From Dehalococcoidia bacterium (GTDB lineage Bacteria > Chloroflexota > Dehalococcoidia > Tepidiformales > Tepidiformaceae), in contig JADLBJ010000072.1 of the NCBI GenBank assembly GCA_020847765.1, positions 1-34,715 on the forward strand: a DNA stretch of 34,715 bases, given 5' to 3'. Shown one piece after another: positions 1 to 9,606 of the stretch. The translations under genes were made by a program, and so were the position numbers. Each line of letters begins with the position of its first letter. Within the stretch, counting starts at the first letter, position 1. The notes below the pieces were generated by a model, which did no database searches, had not been told where the DNA came from, and was given only the letters and a program-made list of their open reading frames with translations.

Positions 1-514
1 AGCCCATGCCGAGGCGCTGGCGGCGGCGGCGTGCGTTCCGCCGCGAGACGCCCACGACCGTGTGGCAGCAATGGTCGACGAGGCGGCGGGTGACCTTCTG
101 ACGCACGGAAGGCTCCGGTCCCGGCACGTCGTGCTCCGTGAGGACGACCGCAGCCCCGGTCAGAAGCCGAGCGGTGATCAGGACGGCGAGACCCCCGGTA
201 GCCCCGCCTGTGTGCAGGTGGACGGCGGCGGCGCGGGAGGTAACCAGCACTCGCGCGAGGTGCCACCAGCGGCGCAGCTGGCCCACACGCCCGTCACGGC
301 CGTCCGTGTTCGCGCGGGTAACGCGCGCCCCGTTCGCGTGCGCTCGCCGCGCCACGCCGTCGAACGCAGGGCCCTCGGGTACGACCACCCTCGTGGGGAG
401 GCCCCGCCGGACATACTCACCGGCCAGGTCGACGGCGTGGCTCTCCATGCCACCGACAGCGGTTGATTGCAGGACCACGACGACACCGTGCCGCTGCAGG
501 CGTTCGCCCATCAT
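1..514 (-). CDS. glycosyltransferase (GT4-like), N-terminal part; C-terminus runs off the window
   Basis: Open frame on the minus strand from ATG at 514: MGERLQRHGVVVVLQSTAVGGMESHAVDLAGEYVRRGLPTRVVVPEGPAFDG...VHLHTGGATGGLAVLITARLLTGAAVVLTEHDVPGPEPSVRQKVTRRLVDH. This is a typical GT4 N-terminus. Start overlaps the stop of the upstream GT gene (ATGA). Confidence 0.75.
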   Translation of the reverse strand, partial: MMGERLQRHGVVVVLQSTAVGGMESHAVDLAGEYVRRGLPTRVVVPEGPAFDGVARRAHANGARVTRANTDGRDGRVGQLRRWWHLARVLVTSRAAAVHLHTGGATGGLAVLITARLLTGAAVVLTEHDVPGPEPSVRQKVTRRLVDHCCHTVVGVSRRNARRRRQRLGMG

Positions 515-1761
515 GCGGTTGCCTCCGAGAGGGCCTTCCCCGACCGCCAGCGCTGGACCTGATCGAGGAGCAGGTCGACCAGAAGGCGGTCGTTCCGGCG
601 GCCGTCGAAGCGCTCCTCTGCGACCGCCCGGGCGCAGCGTCCGAGGGCGGGCAGGGTGTCGCGCTGAGCGACGGCGGCACGAATGGCGGCGACGAGGTCC
701 CCCGGTTCCGGGCGAATGAGCCAGCCGGTCTTCCCCGGCAGCACGACGTCGCGGACGCCCCCGACGTCGCCTGCGATGACTGGCAGGCCGCTGGCCATGG
801 CCTCGATGAACGCGAATCCGAGGCACTCGGCCCGCGTCGGCAGGACGAAGAGGTCGGCACGGGCGTAGAGCGCGCGCAGGGCCGGCGAGTTCGGCGCGGC
901 GCGGTGCACGGTAAGGCCCGGTGTGGACTCGACGTCGCTCCGGGTGACCACGTCCACCGTGACCTCCTCGCACAGCCCGCCCCGAAGGGCGGCGACAAGC
1001 AGGTCGCCCCCTTTTCGGCGGAAGTCGCCGCCGACGAAGAGGAGCCGCAGCTTGTCGCCGGGGGGTCGAACGGGCCGCGCGGGCGCTCGCCAGGCGGCCA
1101 GGTCGACCCCCGGGTGGAGGACGTGGATGCGCTCCTCTTCAACGCCGAGGCGGCGGAGGCCGTCGGCGGCCCAGCTCGAAATCGGCGTGAACAGGGTGAC
1201 GCGCGAAAAGACGCGCATCTCCTGCCAGGCGGAGACCCGGCGCCGAAGACCGCGACGCGGCGCGCGTTCGAAGTAGACCGGCGCGAAGGCTTCCTGCTGC
1301 GCAAACGTCCAGTCGGTTTCGAGGATGAGCGGCCGGCGCATGGGACCCGAGAACGCCCAGAGGTAGGGCAGGGCAAGCTCATTGGCGGACGTCCAGACGG
1401 CGTCGGGGCGGGGCAGCCCAGCGAAGTGGCGTGCTTCGACCAGAGCGCGGGCCCGGCCCTTGATCGCCTTGGGCAACAGTGGCAGCCGCTCAATCCCGCC
1501 CGAGGGCTGCCAGCCGGTGACTTCGTGGTGAGAAGTCCGAATGCGCCCGTCGCCGCCGACGTGCCTCTCGATGTTCTCGCGCCGAGTCGCCCAGCCCGCA
1601 TAGGTGCAGTGAAGGAACAGCACACGCGGTGGAGCGGCTAGCCCGGCGGGCGGCGGACGTCTCACGGTTCGCCTCCGGACAACCGCTGCGCGCCAACACG
1701 AAGAGCGCTCCTCACTGACGGCTCGTCCTCTCCCATGTGGTAGGTGCCTGGTGCAGGGCAA
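511..1761 (-). CDS. glycosyltransferase family 4 (GT-B fold); exact start uncertain
   Basis: Contains LLFVGGDFRRKGGDLLVAAL and LPTRAECLGFAFIEAMASGLPVIAGDVGGVRDVVLPGKTGWLI, the typical GT4 C-terminal E-x7-E region. Confidence 0.88.
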   Translation of the reverse strand: MPCTRHLPHGRGRAVSEERSSCWRAAVVRRRTVRRPPPAGLAAPPRVLFLHCTYAGWATRRENIERHVGGDGRIRTSHHEVTGWQPSGGIERLPLLPKAIKGRARALVEARHFAGLPRPDAVWTSANELALPYLWAFSGPMRRPLILETDWTFAQQEAFAPVYFERAPRRGLRRRVSAWQEMRVFSRVTLFTPISSWAADGLRRLGVEEERIHVLHPGVDLAAWRAPARPVRPPGDKLRLLFVGGDFRRKGGDLLVAALRGGLCEEVTVDVVTRSDVESTPGLTVHRAAPNSPALRALYARADLFVLPTRAECLGFAFIEAMASGLPVIAGDVGGVRDVVLPGKTGWLIRPEPGDLVAAIRAAVAQRDTLPALGRCARAVAEERFDGRRNDRLLVDLLLDQVQRWRSGKALSEATA

Positions 1762-2944
1762 GGCCGGCGTAGACGGCGACCTTGTGCGCGAAGAAGCGTG
1801 GCACCTCGCGGAGAGCGCTCAGCTCGCGCGCAGGGGGGCGGGCAGCGGCAAGACCGGCGACGAACGACGCTCCGACGAGGGCCATCGGTGCGGCGGCTGC
1901 CCACCAGGGAATGGCGCCAGCAAGGGCGGCAGCAGGCGGCAGGGCTGCCAGCAGGCTGAGCAAGCTCAGGGGCGGACTCGCGACTTCGAAGGCGCCAGCT
2001 GCGGCCGAGAGCCGACCCCTGAAGAGGGCGGCCAGACCGACGCCCAGGGCTCGCGGCAGGAGGGCGAAGCGGCCGGCCTCCCAGCGTCGATCCTGCACGC
2101 TAGCGACGGCATAGCCGCCTGCCATTTCGCCCCAAACCGTGGCGCGCGGCTCAAAGCGAACCGGGAGGTTGCGAGTGGCGAAGGCCAGGGTCATGGCTGC
2201 GTCCTCAGCAAGGCCAGATCCACCCGGCCAGTCGCGCGCCACCTCCCAGGCCACAAGCATGCCGTTGCCCTTGAATCCGCTTCCCAGGCGCAGCCGCGAC
2301 GCGCCGAGCGGACGCGACCAGTGGACCAGGCGAAAAGCGAGCGCGCGCAAGCGGACGAGCGGCTCATGCGAAGGTAGAGGGCGATAGTGCGCTTGTACGG
2401 CGCGAGCCCCTTCGCGAAGCCGGGCCCCGGAGGCGACGAAGAAGTCCCGCGAGACCACAGAGTCCGCGTCGACGAAGACCACGCCATCTGGCGGCGAGGG
2501 GCGCTGACGGAGCGCGCCCAGGGCAAAAGCGAGCGCGTGGCTCTTCCCCCGAACGGCGGCGTCGGTGCGGGCGAGCACCGTCGCGCCGGCCGCGGCCGCC
2601 AGCGCGGCGGTGGCGTCCGTGCAGTTGTCTGCGACGACGACGACGTCCGGGCGGCTGTCGCCAGCTTGCTGGGCGGCGAGCAGGCTGCGGACGCAGCGCG
2701 CGACGTGGCGCTCCTCGTTGTGCGCCGGGACGACAGCGACAATTGCTATGGGCCCCCGCGGTCGCCGTATCCTCGCACGCGGCGCCGGGAGAGCGGCCAG
2801 CGAGAGGATGAGCCACCAGCCAGCCACCAGAGCCACGGAGACAGCGACGGGCCAGGCCAGGACCGCCAGCGCAACAGTCATGCCGGCGTCCCCGCAGGCG
2901 TGACTGCGGGCGCTCTCGGCGGGCATGGCGTCGGCGCCAGGCAT
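1712..2944 (-). CDS. membrane-anchored glycosyltransferase family 2; start may be the internal MTVALAVLAWP
   Basis: VVPAHNEERHVARCVRSLL...DVVVVADNCTDATA...VVFVDADSVV; N-terminal and C-terminal hydrophobic segments. Confidence 0.87.
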   Translation of the reverse strand: MPGADAMPAESARSHACGDAGMTVALAVLAWPVAVSVALVAGWWLILSLAALPAPRARIRRPRGPIAIVAVVPAHNEERHVARCVRSLLAAQQAGDSRPDVVVVADNCTDATAALAAAAGATVLARTDAAVRGKSHALAFALGALRQRPSPPDGVVFVDADSVVSRDFFVASGARLREGARAVQAHYRPLPSHEPLVRLRALAFRLVHWSRPLGASRLRLGSGFKGNGMLVAWEVARDWPGGSGLAEDAAMTLAFATRNLPVRFEPRATVWGEMAGGYAVASVQDRRWEAGRFALLPRALGVGLAALFRGRLSAAAGAFEVASPPLSLLSLLAALPPAAALAGAIPWWAAAAPMALVGASFVAGLAAARPPARELSALREVPRFFAHKVAVYAGLALHQAPTTWERTSRQ

Positions 2945-4019
2945 TCGGCCAGCGCCGCCGTGTACTGTTCGACCGTGAAGTGATCGGCTATCGTTCGCCG
3001 CCCGCCGGCGCCCAGCGTGGCCGCGAGATCTGCGTCGCTGAGCAGGCGCACGAAGGCGGCACGTAGGGCACCTGCGTGGCCCGGGGGAACGTAGACGCCC
3101 GCGTCGGCGGCGTCGCCGGGGCCGCGTCCGGCGGTGGCGGCCCGGTCCAGCATGCCGTCCGGGCGCATCAGGGCGCCGCGAACGTACTCGCGCTGGCCGC
3201 GGGTCGCACTGACGACGACCGGCCGCCCCATGCTCATGGCCTCGAGCAGCGTCGTTACTCCGGACTGGTTGGCGACGTCCTCGAGTGGGACGGCGACGAC
3301 GGCCGCCTGCTCATAGAGGCGGCGGAGGTCGGCGAAGGGCAACGGCGCCGTCAAGAGCTCGACGTTCGCCGGGAGGTTTCCCGCTTGGGCCGTCTTGCGT
3401 GCCCAGTGGCTCCCGGCGGCGATCACGACGCGAGCGCGCAGGCCGCGCACGGCGGCCACCAGCGTGCGGTAGTCGCGGTTCTCCGAGCCCACTGCCAGGA
3501 TCAGGGGCAGGTCACCGGCCAGGGGCGAGCCGCCCCGCCAGAAGTCGGCGTCGACTTGATAGGGCACCTGGCGCACCAACCAGCTGCGACCGACGGCGGC
3601 GCGCGCCGTCCGGGCCTGCTCCTCGCTGTGGACCACGACGACCCCTGCGGTCGAAGTCCGAGTTGCCAGGCGCAGCAGGATGCCTTTCCAGGGCTTGCTC
3701 AGCAGGTGGCCGAGCATCACCACCCGGCGCCCGCGCTGGAGCCTGAGAGCGAGCACGAGGAGCAGGGGCACGCCCAGGTGCTCGCCGTCGGCGAAGATCG
3801 TGTCGCCCGGACGACTGAGACTGGCCGCCTGCCATGCCTGGCGGAGGTGCGGACCCAGGAGGCGGCCGCCCCAGCCGCGCCGAGGGCTGCCCGTGCGATA
3901 GATGACCGGCGCGTCGAGCCGGCGAGCGACCTCCAGGAAGTCGCGACGCGGTCCGCAATCCACGAGGCGGGCTGTCTCGTCGTGGGAGGCGCTGACGACC
4001 AGGATGGTGCGCCCATTCA
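2878..4019 (-). CDS. glycosyltransferase family 4
   Basis: Start taken at MNGRTILVVSASHDE, overlapping the stop of the upstream GT. LILAVGSENRDYRTLVAAV and VVAVPLEDVANQSGVTTLLEAMSMGRPVVVSATRGQREYV are GT4 hallmarks. Confidence 0.85.
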
Positions 4020-5057
4020 TGACGCGAGATCCTCGAGCAGGGCGAAGACGCGGCGCGCGTTCCCCCTCGCGTCCATGTGGTCGCGGGCGTGCTCGCGCGC
4101 GCGCAGCCCCAGCCTCTGCCGTTCGCTGGCGTCGTCCACCAGGCGGCACAGGGCAGAGGTCAGCGCCGGTTCGTCTCCGGGTGGGACGAGCAAGCCGCTC
4201 TCGCCGGGCGTCACCGTCTCCGCGTTGGATCCGACCGTCGTCGTCACGACCGGCAGACCCGCGGCCATCGCTTCGCCGATAGCGACCGAGGTGCAGTCAC
4301 CGCGCGTCGGGAGGCAGAAGACGTCGGCCTCGGCATAGGCGCGCAACTGACGGTCGCTGCCCGGACGAACCCCGCGTTCGACGCGCACACCCGGCTGGGG
4401 CGCAACGGGCGCGTCGGTGACGAGCACGAGTTCGGCGCGGTCGGAGAGCGGGGCGAAGGCCCGGAGGAGGGCGGGGCCACCTTTACGCACGAAATCACCC
4501 CCCACGAAGAGGATGCGCGGGCGGGCCGAGACGCTCTTGCGGGGGAGCAAGAAGAACGACCGCGGCGCGCCCGGGTGGGCAACGAGCACCCGCGCACGAT
4601 CGACCCCGTAGTCGCGAACGAGCGAATCGGCGGCCCATTCCGACCAGGCGACGAACGCGCCAGCACCCTTGAAGACGCGGCGGTAGACGGCAGCCTTGCT
4701 CTCCTCCAGCGGGCGCGGGGCGCGTCGATGGGCGTACCAGCGGCCCATCGCGTCTATCTGAACCGGCGTCGCGTCGACGCTGACCGCGTACCGTCCGCGG
4801 CGCACGGCTAGCGAGGCAAGGAGCGAGATCGTCTGCGTGTGGAACAGGACGGCGCGATAGGGCGGGCGGGCGCGGAGCTGCTGGAGTGCGCTGGCGCTGC
4901 CACGCAGAGCCCAGGGCAGTGCGAAGGTGCGGCCCGTGGGGAACGCCACGCGAATGACGTCGGCCGACTGCCTGCACTGGGCCGCCGCCTGCTCCAGATT
5001 GAGACCATGAGCGCGGTGGCCGAGCGTCTGCTCAAGACAAAGGGCGATTTCGGTCAC
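4017..5057 (-). CDS. glycosyltransferase family 4
   Basis: GTG start with GGGAGG about 8 nt upstream. RILFVGGDFVRKGGPALLRAF and CLPTRGDCTSVAIGEAMAAGLPVVTTTVGSNAETVTPGESGLLVPPGD. Confidence 0.88.
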   Translation of the reverse strand: MTEIALCLEQTLGHRAHGLNLEQAAAQCRQSADVIRVAFPTGRTFALPWALRGSASALQQLRARPPYRAVLFHTQTISLLASLAVRRGRYAVSVDATPVQIDAMGRWYAHRRAPRPLEESKAAVYRRVFKGAGAFVAWSEWAADSLVRDYGVDRARVLVAHPGAPRSFFLLPRKSVSARPRILFVGGDFVRKGGPALLRAFAPLSDRAELVLVTDAPVAPQPGVRVERGVRPGSDRQLRAYAEADVFCLPTRGDCTSVAIGEAMAAGLPVVTTTVGSNAETVTPGESGLLVPPGDEPALTSALCRLVDDASERQRLGLRAREHARDHMDARGNARRVFALLEDLAS

Positions 5058-5101
5058 GCGTTGAACCTCCCTGGTGCTCCTCGTTGAGCGTGCGCGGCGC
5101 C

Positions 5102-5141
5102 CGTTGAGGTTGAGTTGATCGACGGTCGATCGCGGGTTATG
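5102..5141 (-). promoter_or_regulatory. tandem heptamer array (4 repeats, 11-bp period) upstream of the 5057 GT unit
   Basis: Minus strand: CATAACC-CGCG-ATCGACC-GTCG-ATCAACT-CAAC-CTCAACG, 45 nt before the GTG start. Confidence 0.6.
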
Positions 5142-5146
5142 GGCGG

Positions 5147-6097
5147 TCAGGAGGCGGCAGCCGACAGGGCACTGGCAAGAGCGCGGCGGTACTCGAGGTC
5201 ATAGACAACGCTCAGGGCACGGAGGGCACTGCCGCGGCGTCTGGCGGCGAACAGAGCGCGAGCGCTGGCCAGGGCGGCGGCGCGGACAGCGGGCAACCCG
5301 CCCGGCAGCCGGCGCGTGGCGTTCGACGCCAGCTGGACGAGACGGCCACGTTCCCGCAGTTCGCCGCCTATTACGTCCAACCAGCGCTCTTCCGGGTAGG
5401 CGAGGTCAATCTTCACGTCGGCGCGGGCGTATTGGCGGGGGATGGCGAGCCAGCTGGCGAGCGAGCGCCGTGCACGGTGCCAGGCGGCCGCGCGCGGCTC
5501 GAACACGAAGCGACAGCCGAGCCGGCTGAGACGGAGGCCAAGCTCGATGTCCTCGGCCCGCGTGAAGGACTCGTCGAAGCCGCCCGCGGCGAGGAAGTCT
5601 GCCCGCCGGAGGGCGGCATTGCCCGTGAAGAACTGGCGCCAGGTTGGGGCGTAGAGCCCGCGGGCCATGCGCGCGTACTCACGGTCGAGGGTCGCCGCCT
5701 CCCAGAAGTTCCACGGCGTAGGACGCCAGTCGGGCGGGGCGAGCAGTGGCCCGAAGACGACGCGCCGATCGCCTTCGGCCAGCGCCGCCATGTGCCAGCG
5801 AAGGAGGTCAGGCATGGCCTCCACGTCATCGTCGATGAAGGCCAGGACGTTCGCCGTGCTGAGCGCCGCGCCGGCATTCCGGGCAGCAGCCGGGCCCCCA
5901 TTCGCCCGTACGACGACGCGGAGCGCGAGCGCATGGGCGACCGCAGCGGGGATCCCGCCTGCCACGGGCGGGTCGCTGCCGTCGTCGACGACGATCACGC
6001 CGAAGTCGCCAAACGTCTGTTCGCAGAGCGCCGCGAGGCAGCGGAGAAGCTGTTCCTGCCGGTTGCACGTGGGGATGACGACGTCGAGGGCGGGCAT
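5147..6097 (-). CDS. glycosyltransferase family 2
   Basis: Start at MPALDVVIPTCNRQEQLLRCLAALCEQ; VIVVDDGSDPP, VLAFIDDDVEA, DESFTRAEDIELGLRLSRLG (ED motif). Confidence 0.92.
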   Translation of the reverse strand: MPALDVVIPTCNRQEQLLRCLAALCEQTFGDFGVIVVDDGSDPPVAGGIPAAVAHALALRVVVRANGGPAAARNAGAALSTANVLAFIDDDVEAMPDLLRWHMAALAEGDRRVVFGPLLAPPDWRPTPWNFWEAATLDREYARMARGLYAPTWRQFFTGNAALRRADFLAAGGFDESFTRAEDIELGLRLSRLGCRFVFEPRAAAWHRARRSLASWLAIPRQYARADVKIDLAYPEERWLDVIGGELRERGRLVQLASNATRRLPGGLPAVRAAALASARALFAARRRGSALRALSVVYDLEYRRALASALSAAAS

Positions 6098-6098
6098 G

Positions 6099-7556
6099 CT
6101 ATGCCTCCATGTCCAGCTTCGAGGGCTGATCGCGCTGCAGGAACGCGAGGGAGAGAACCACGCCCAGGGGAACGGCCGTGCGGGAACCGACGAGGGCCAT
6201 GTCGATGCGCGCATAGGCGAGGTACATGACGAGGACGGCAGCGAGCACCAGGGGGACCGCCGGGACATGGTCGCGCGGGGTGCGTGCGAAGGCGGCGAGA
6301 CAGCGACGCAGGGCCAGCACCCAGGTGCCGAGGAGGACGGCCGCGCCGACTGCGCCCGTCTTCAGCCACAGCCAGAGGATGTTCTGGTGGGGTGTATAGA
6401 GCTGGAGCGGCCAGAACGGCAGCTCGGGCAGCCTCACTGAAGTCTCGAATGGCCGACCAAAGCCGACGCCGAAGAGGGGATGTGCTCGCAGCGTCGCCTC
6501 GACGTTCGCGCGCTCGTCGCTGCGGTAATGGTCGGAGCTACGATCGCGCGCGTCGGGGTCGACTTGCGAGCGGACGGCACGCGCCGGTTCCGCGAGCGGA
6601 CCGCTATTCCCGTCCCAGTACACGCTGAGATAGCTCGCGCCCACGAGGAGGAGAGCCGTGCCCATGCCGAGGAGAAGGGCGGGCCGCCGGGGAAGCAGCA
6701 TCCAGCCAACGACCAGAGCACCGGCCGCCACCACGAGAATGGCGCTGCGCCGACCAGTCATCAGCAGGGCGGCCGCCATGAGAAAGGTGTAGCCGGTAGC
6801 CAGAAGCCGGGCACGGTCGCCGCGTACGCGAAGTTGGACGACAAGGCCCATGAGCACGCCGACGCCGAGAAAGAGGCCGGTTTCGTGGGCGAACCAGAAC
6901 TCCATCGGGGCGGCTGTCCGCCCGTTCTGGAGGTAGAAGAGGTAACGGACGACGGCCACCGCGCCGAGCAGGCTCGTGGCCGCGAATGCTGCGCGGACGG
7001 CGGCGCGCTCGCCCCAGCCGCGGCATTCCCGGGTGACGACGAAGGCGACGAGGGCGAAGAGCAGGCCGCGTGCTTCGTTGTAGGCAATGCCGGCGCTCCC
7101 GCCCTGATGAAGGCCATACACGAACCCGGCCAGCAGGACGAAGGGCGTCGCCCGCGCGATCAGGGGCAGGCCGGGCGAGGGACGTGCGTGCCGCCCGACG
7201 CGCAGGCTGAGAGAGGCAAGCGCGAGCAGCAGGAGCAGCTCGAACAGATTGGTCTTCAGGGGCAGGGCGATTCCCGCCGGCGCGTTCCAGAGGCTCCGGG
7301 CGAGCGGGCTAGTGAAGTCGACCTCGGCCGCGTCGATCCCCACGCCCGCCGCCAGGACGGCGAGGGCGAAGGAGCGAGGCTCCGCGAGCGCCCACCCCAG
7401 CAGCAGGGCCACAAACGGAAGGAGAGCCGCCGTGGGGCCGATTGCGAGCACCGCCACGGCCGAACCGAAGGCGGCCAGGATACTGGCCGCGGCCAGCAAC
7501 GGCGCTCCCACAGGCAGCCGCATCCCCGGGAAAACGGCAAGGCCCTCAGCCCGCAT
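6099..7556 (-). CDS. O-antigen ligase/polymerase (Wzy-like) integral membrane protein
   Basis: Multiple hydrophobic helices; the HPLFGVGFGRPFE...YTPHQNILWLWLKTGAVGAAVLLGTWVLAL segment is typical of O-antigen ligase/Wzy family proteins. Confidence 0.82.
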   Translation of the reverse strand: MRAEGLAVFPGMRLPVGAPLLAAASILAAFGSAVAVLAIGPTAALLPFVALLLGWALAEPRSFALAVLAAGVGIDAAEVDFTSPLARSLWNAPAGIALPLKTNLFELLLLLALASLSLRVGRHARPSPGLPLIARATPFVLLAGFVYGLHQGGSAGIAYNEARGLLFALVAFVVTRECRGWGERAAVRAAFAATSLLGAVAVVRYLFYLQNGRTAAPMEFWFAHETGLFLGVGVLMGLVVQLRVRGDRARLLATGYTFLMAAALLMTGRRSAILVVAAGALVVGWMLLPRRPALLLGMGTALLLVGASYLSVYWDGNSGPLAEPARAVRSQVDPDARDRSSDHYRSDERANVEATLRAHPLFGVGFGRPFETSVRLPELPFWPLQLYTPHQNILWLWLKTGAVGAAVLLGTWVLALRRCLAAFARTPRDHVPAVPLVLAAVLVMYLAYARIDMALVGSRTAVPLGVVLSLAFLQRDQPSKLDMEA

Positions 7557-7692
7557 GGCCGACCGCCAGGAGAACGAGCATCGCGCCGCCGGTGAGCGCG
7601 AAAACCAGAATGGACTCGGAAGGGATGGCGGCCGTGAGCGGCCGCCAGGTGAGCAGCGCAGCCACGGCGACGAGGAGAGCGACGAGGATCAT
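7546..7692 (-). CDS. 48-aa hydrophobic microprotein, probably 1-2 transmembrane helices
   Basis: ATG at 7692, TGA at 7546-7548: MILVALLVAVAALLTWRPLTAAIPSESILVFALTGGAMLVLLAVGHAG. Fills the gap between the CpsD-like gene (stop 7702) and the polymerase gene (start 7556, 11-nt overlap). Below the supplied ORF length cut-off. Confidence 0.6.
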   Translation of the reverse strand: MILVALLVAVAALLTWRPLTAAIPSESILVFALTGGAMLVLLAVGHAG

Positions 7693-7701
7693 CGCGTCAG
7701 C

Positions 7702-8511
7702 TCACTGCGGCATCGCAAGGAGTCGCTCCATCCAGCGGGGCACGCGCGACCGCTGTCGGTTGATCACGACACCGAGCACGTTCGCGTCGCGCAGCAGGTG
7801 CAGGGAGCGTTCGAGGTCTCGCTGTGAGGTGTGGCCAGCGCGGACGACGACTATCACGCCGTCACAGCGCCGGGCGAGCACCGGCGCGTTCATGGAATGC
7901 AGGGTCGCCGGCAGGTCGAGAACGACGAAGCCGCTCGTCGCTTTCATCGTCTCGACGAGCGGGGCAAGCCGCTCGGAGCGCGCCATGCGGGCAGGATCGC
8001 CAGCAGCGTTGCCGGCAGTGACCACGCTCAACGACGCGCGCCGGTGCCGGTACGTCACGGCTGCCAGGGTAGATGCGCCGGCAATTGCGTCCGAAAGACC
8101 GCGGCGGCCTTCGAGACCGTACTCTCTCCCCACAGAGTGAGTGTGGAAATCGGCGTCGACGAGCATGACCTGCGCCCCGAAGTCGTGGGCAAGGGAGCTG
8201 GCCAGGGCTATCGCCATTGTCGTCTTGCCGTCGCCGTAGTCGGGGCTCGTGACGCCGATCGCGAGCGACCGGGGCGCGGCCGCCAATGGGAGCTGCACGA
8301 TAGGCGCGGGGAGAGTGACCGCGAGACTCCCGCGAATGCCTTTGAAGCCACGCAGGCCAGCGACGGCAGCAGGCGATCCGCAGGGCTGCGTGAGCAGCCG
8401 CGCAGACGCCACCGGGACCGCCAGGTGCTCCCCGAGCCCAGCCATCAGCTGGATCTCGCGAATCGCCTCCGCGAGGTCGGTCATTGCCCGACGGTCGGCT
8501 ACAGCGGTCAT
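7702..8511 (-). CDS. CpsD/CapB/BY-kinase-like P-loop ATPase of the EPS system
   Basis: Walker A SPDYGDGKTTMAIALASSLA, Walker A' VMLVDADF, Walker B-like FVVLDLPA; ATGA overlap with the Wzz-like gene. Confidence 0.83.
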   Translation of the reverse strand: MTAVADRRAMTDLAEAIREIQLMAGLGEHLAVPVASARLLTQPCGSPAAVAGLRGFKGIRGSLAVTLPAPIVQLPLAAAPRSLAIGVTSPDYGDGKTTMAIALASSLAHDFGAQVMLVDADFHTHSVGREYGLEGRRGLSDAIAGASTLAAVTYRHRRASLSVVTAGNAAGDPARMARSERLAPLVETMKATSGFVVLDLPATLHSMNAPVLARRCDGVIVVVRAGHTSQRDLERSLHLLRDANVLGVVINRQRSRVPRWMERLLAMPQ

Positions 8512-9563
8512 CGGCGGCCACTTTCCCCACCGGCCAGGGGCAAGAGCGCCGCCGCCATTCGCCGGGCGTAGTTTCGGCGGCGGCGCGCCAGCAGCCGCAG
8601 CGGTGTATAGCGCTGCAGCCAGCCTCGGTGCCCGATCTCCGGGACCGTCCCCAGGAGCGGGACCCCGCCGCCGGCGATGTCGGCACGCGAGCGGATAGTG
8701 TGGTCCGCCCGGTAGCGGAAATAGATTGCACCCACGCCGACGACCGCGCCGAGAAACAGCGCGGCCGCGGGATAGCCATAGCGCGTGGTCGCGGGAACCG
8801 CCTCGGGAGCGGTCGGAAGGCTGGGAGGGTCCTGCACGGTTAGCGTCACCTCCTGCAGCCCGCTGTCGCCGGCGGCCTTGAGACGCGCCTCCCGTAGCGC
8901 CTGTGCGAGGCCGTCGACCACGGTGGTGGCCGTGTCGACCCGGCTCTGCAGCCGTTCGTGCTCAGGGTCGGGGCCGGTCGCGCCGGGCGCGATCGGGTGG
9001 ACTTTGGTATAGGCGGCGAGTTCGGCCTGCGCGGCGCTCAGCTCGCCGTTGGCCGCGACGAGCTCGCGCTGGTAGGAATCGAGGAGGGCGGCCGCCTGGC
9101 GAGCGGTCTCGGAGAGAGCCCGCGCCTGGAACTCGGCGATGACGGCGACAGCGACGCGCTGCGCCCTATCGGGTGCGGCATTGCTGACGATGACGCCGAG
9201 GAGGTTCGGCCCGATGGCGGCGGCGCTCGCGCCGGCTGCGACTTCGTCCCCGGCTGCGGCGCGAGCTTCGGCGGGGGCCTCAGCCGCGACCAGGCCGGCG
9301 GCGACGGCGACGGCCTCTCGGAACGCCGCAGTGGCCAGGAGGTCGCCGAGCACCTGGACCTGCGCTTTCGCCGCGGTCATCTGCGGGTCGTTCACATACG
9401 AGGTGGAAGCCAAAGCACCCGCCGCTACCCAGACGGTGGCTCGGGACGCGTAGACAGCCGGGTGCCGCGCGAGCGCAACGACGAGCGCGGGCGCCAGGAC
9501 GACGGGCAGGACGAACGCCCACCAGTGGCTGAAGGCGGTTTCGACCAGCTTGCGTGGAATCAC
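8508..9563 (-). CDS. Wzz/chain-length determinant-like protein; GTG start at 9563 preferred over the 9593 ATG
   Basis: N-terminal TM (WWAFVLPVVLAPALVVAL), coiled-coil-like middle, C-terminal TM (YPAAALFLGAVVGVGAIYFRYR). GGAGGG precedes GTG(9563); the 9593 ATG has no Shine-Dalgarno sequence. Confidence 0.8.
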   Translation of the reverse strand: MIPRKLVETAFSHWWAFVLPVVLAPALVVALARHPAVYASRATVWVAAGALASTSYVNDPQMTAAKAQVQVLGDLLATAAFREAVAVAAGLVAAEAPAEARAAAGDEVAAGASAAAIGPNLLGVIVSNAAPDRAQRVAVAVIAEFQARALSETARQAAALLDSYQRELVAANGELSAAQAELAAYTKVHPIAPGATGPDPEHERLQSRVDTATTVVDGLAQALREARLKAAGDSGLQEVTLTVQDPPSLPTAPEAVPATTRYGYPAAALFLGAVVGVGAIYFRYRADHTIRSRADIAGGGVPLLGTVPEIGHRGWLQRYTPLRLLARRRRNYARRMAAALLPLAGGESGRR

Positions 9564-9606
9564 GTCGCCCTCCGGTGGCTGCTTGGCGGTCATCGTCGCG
9601 AAAGGA

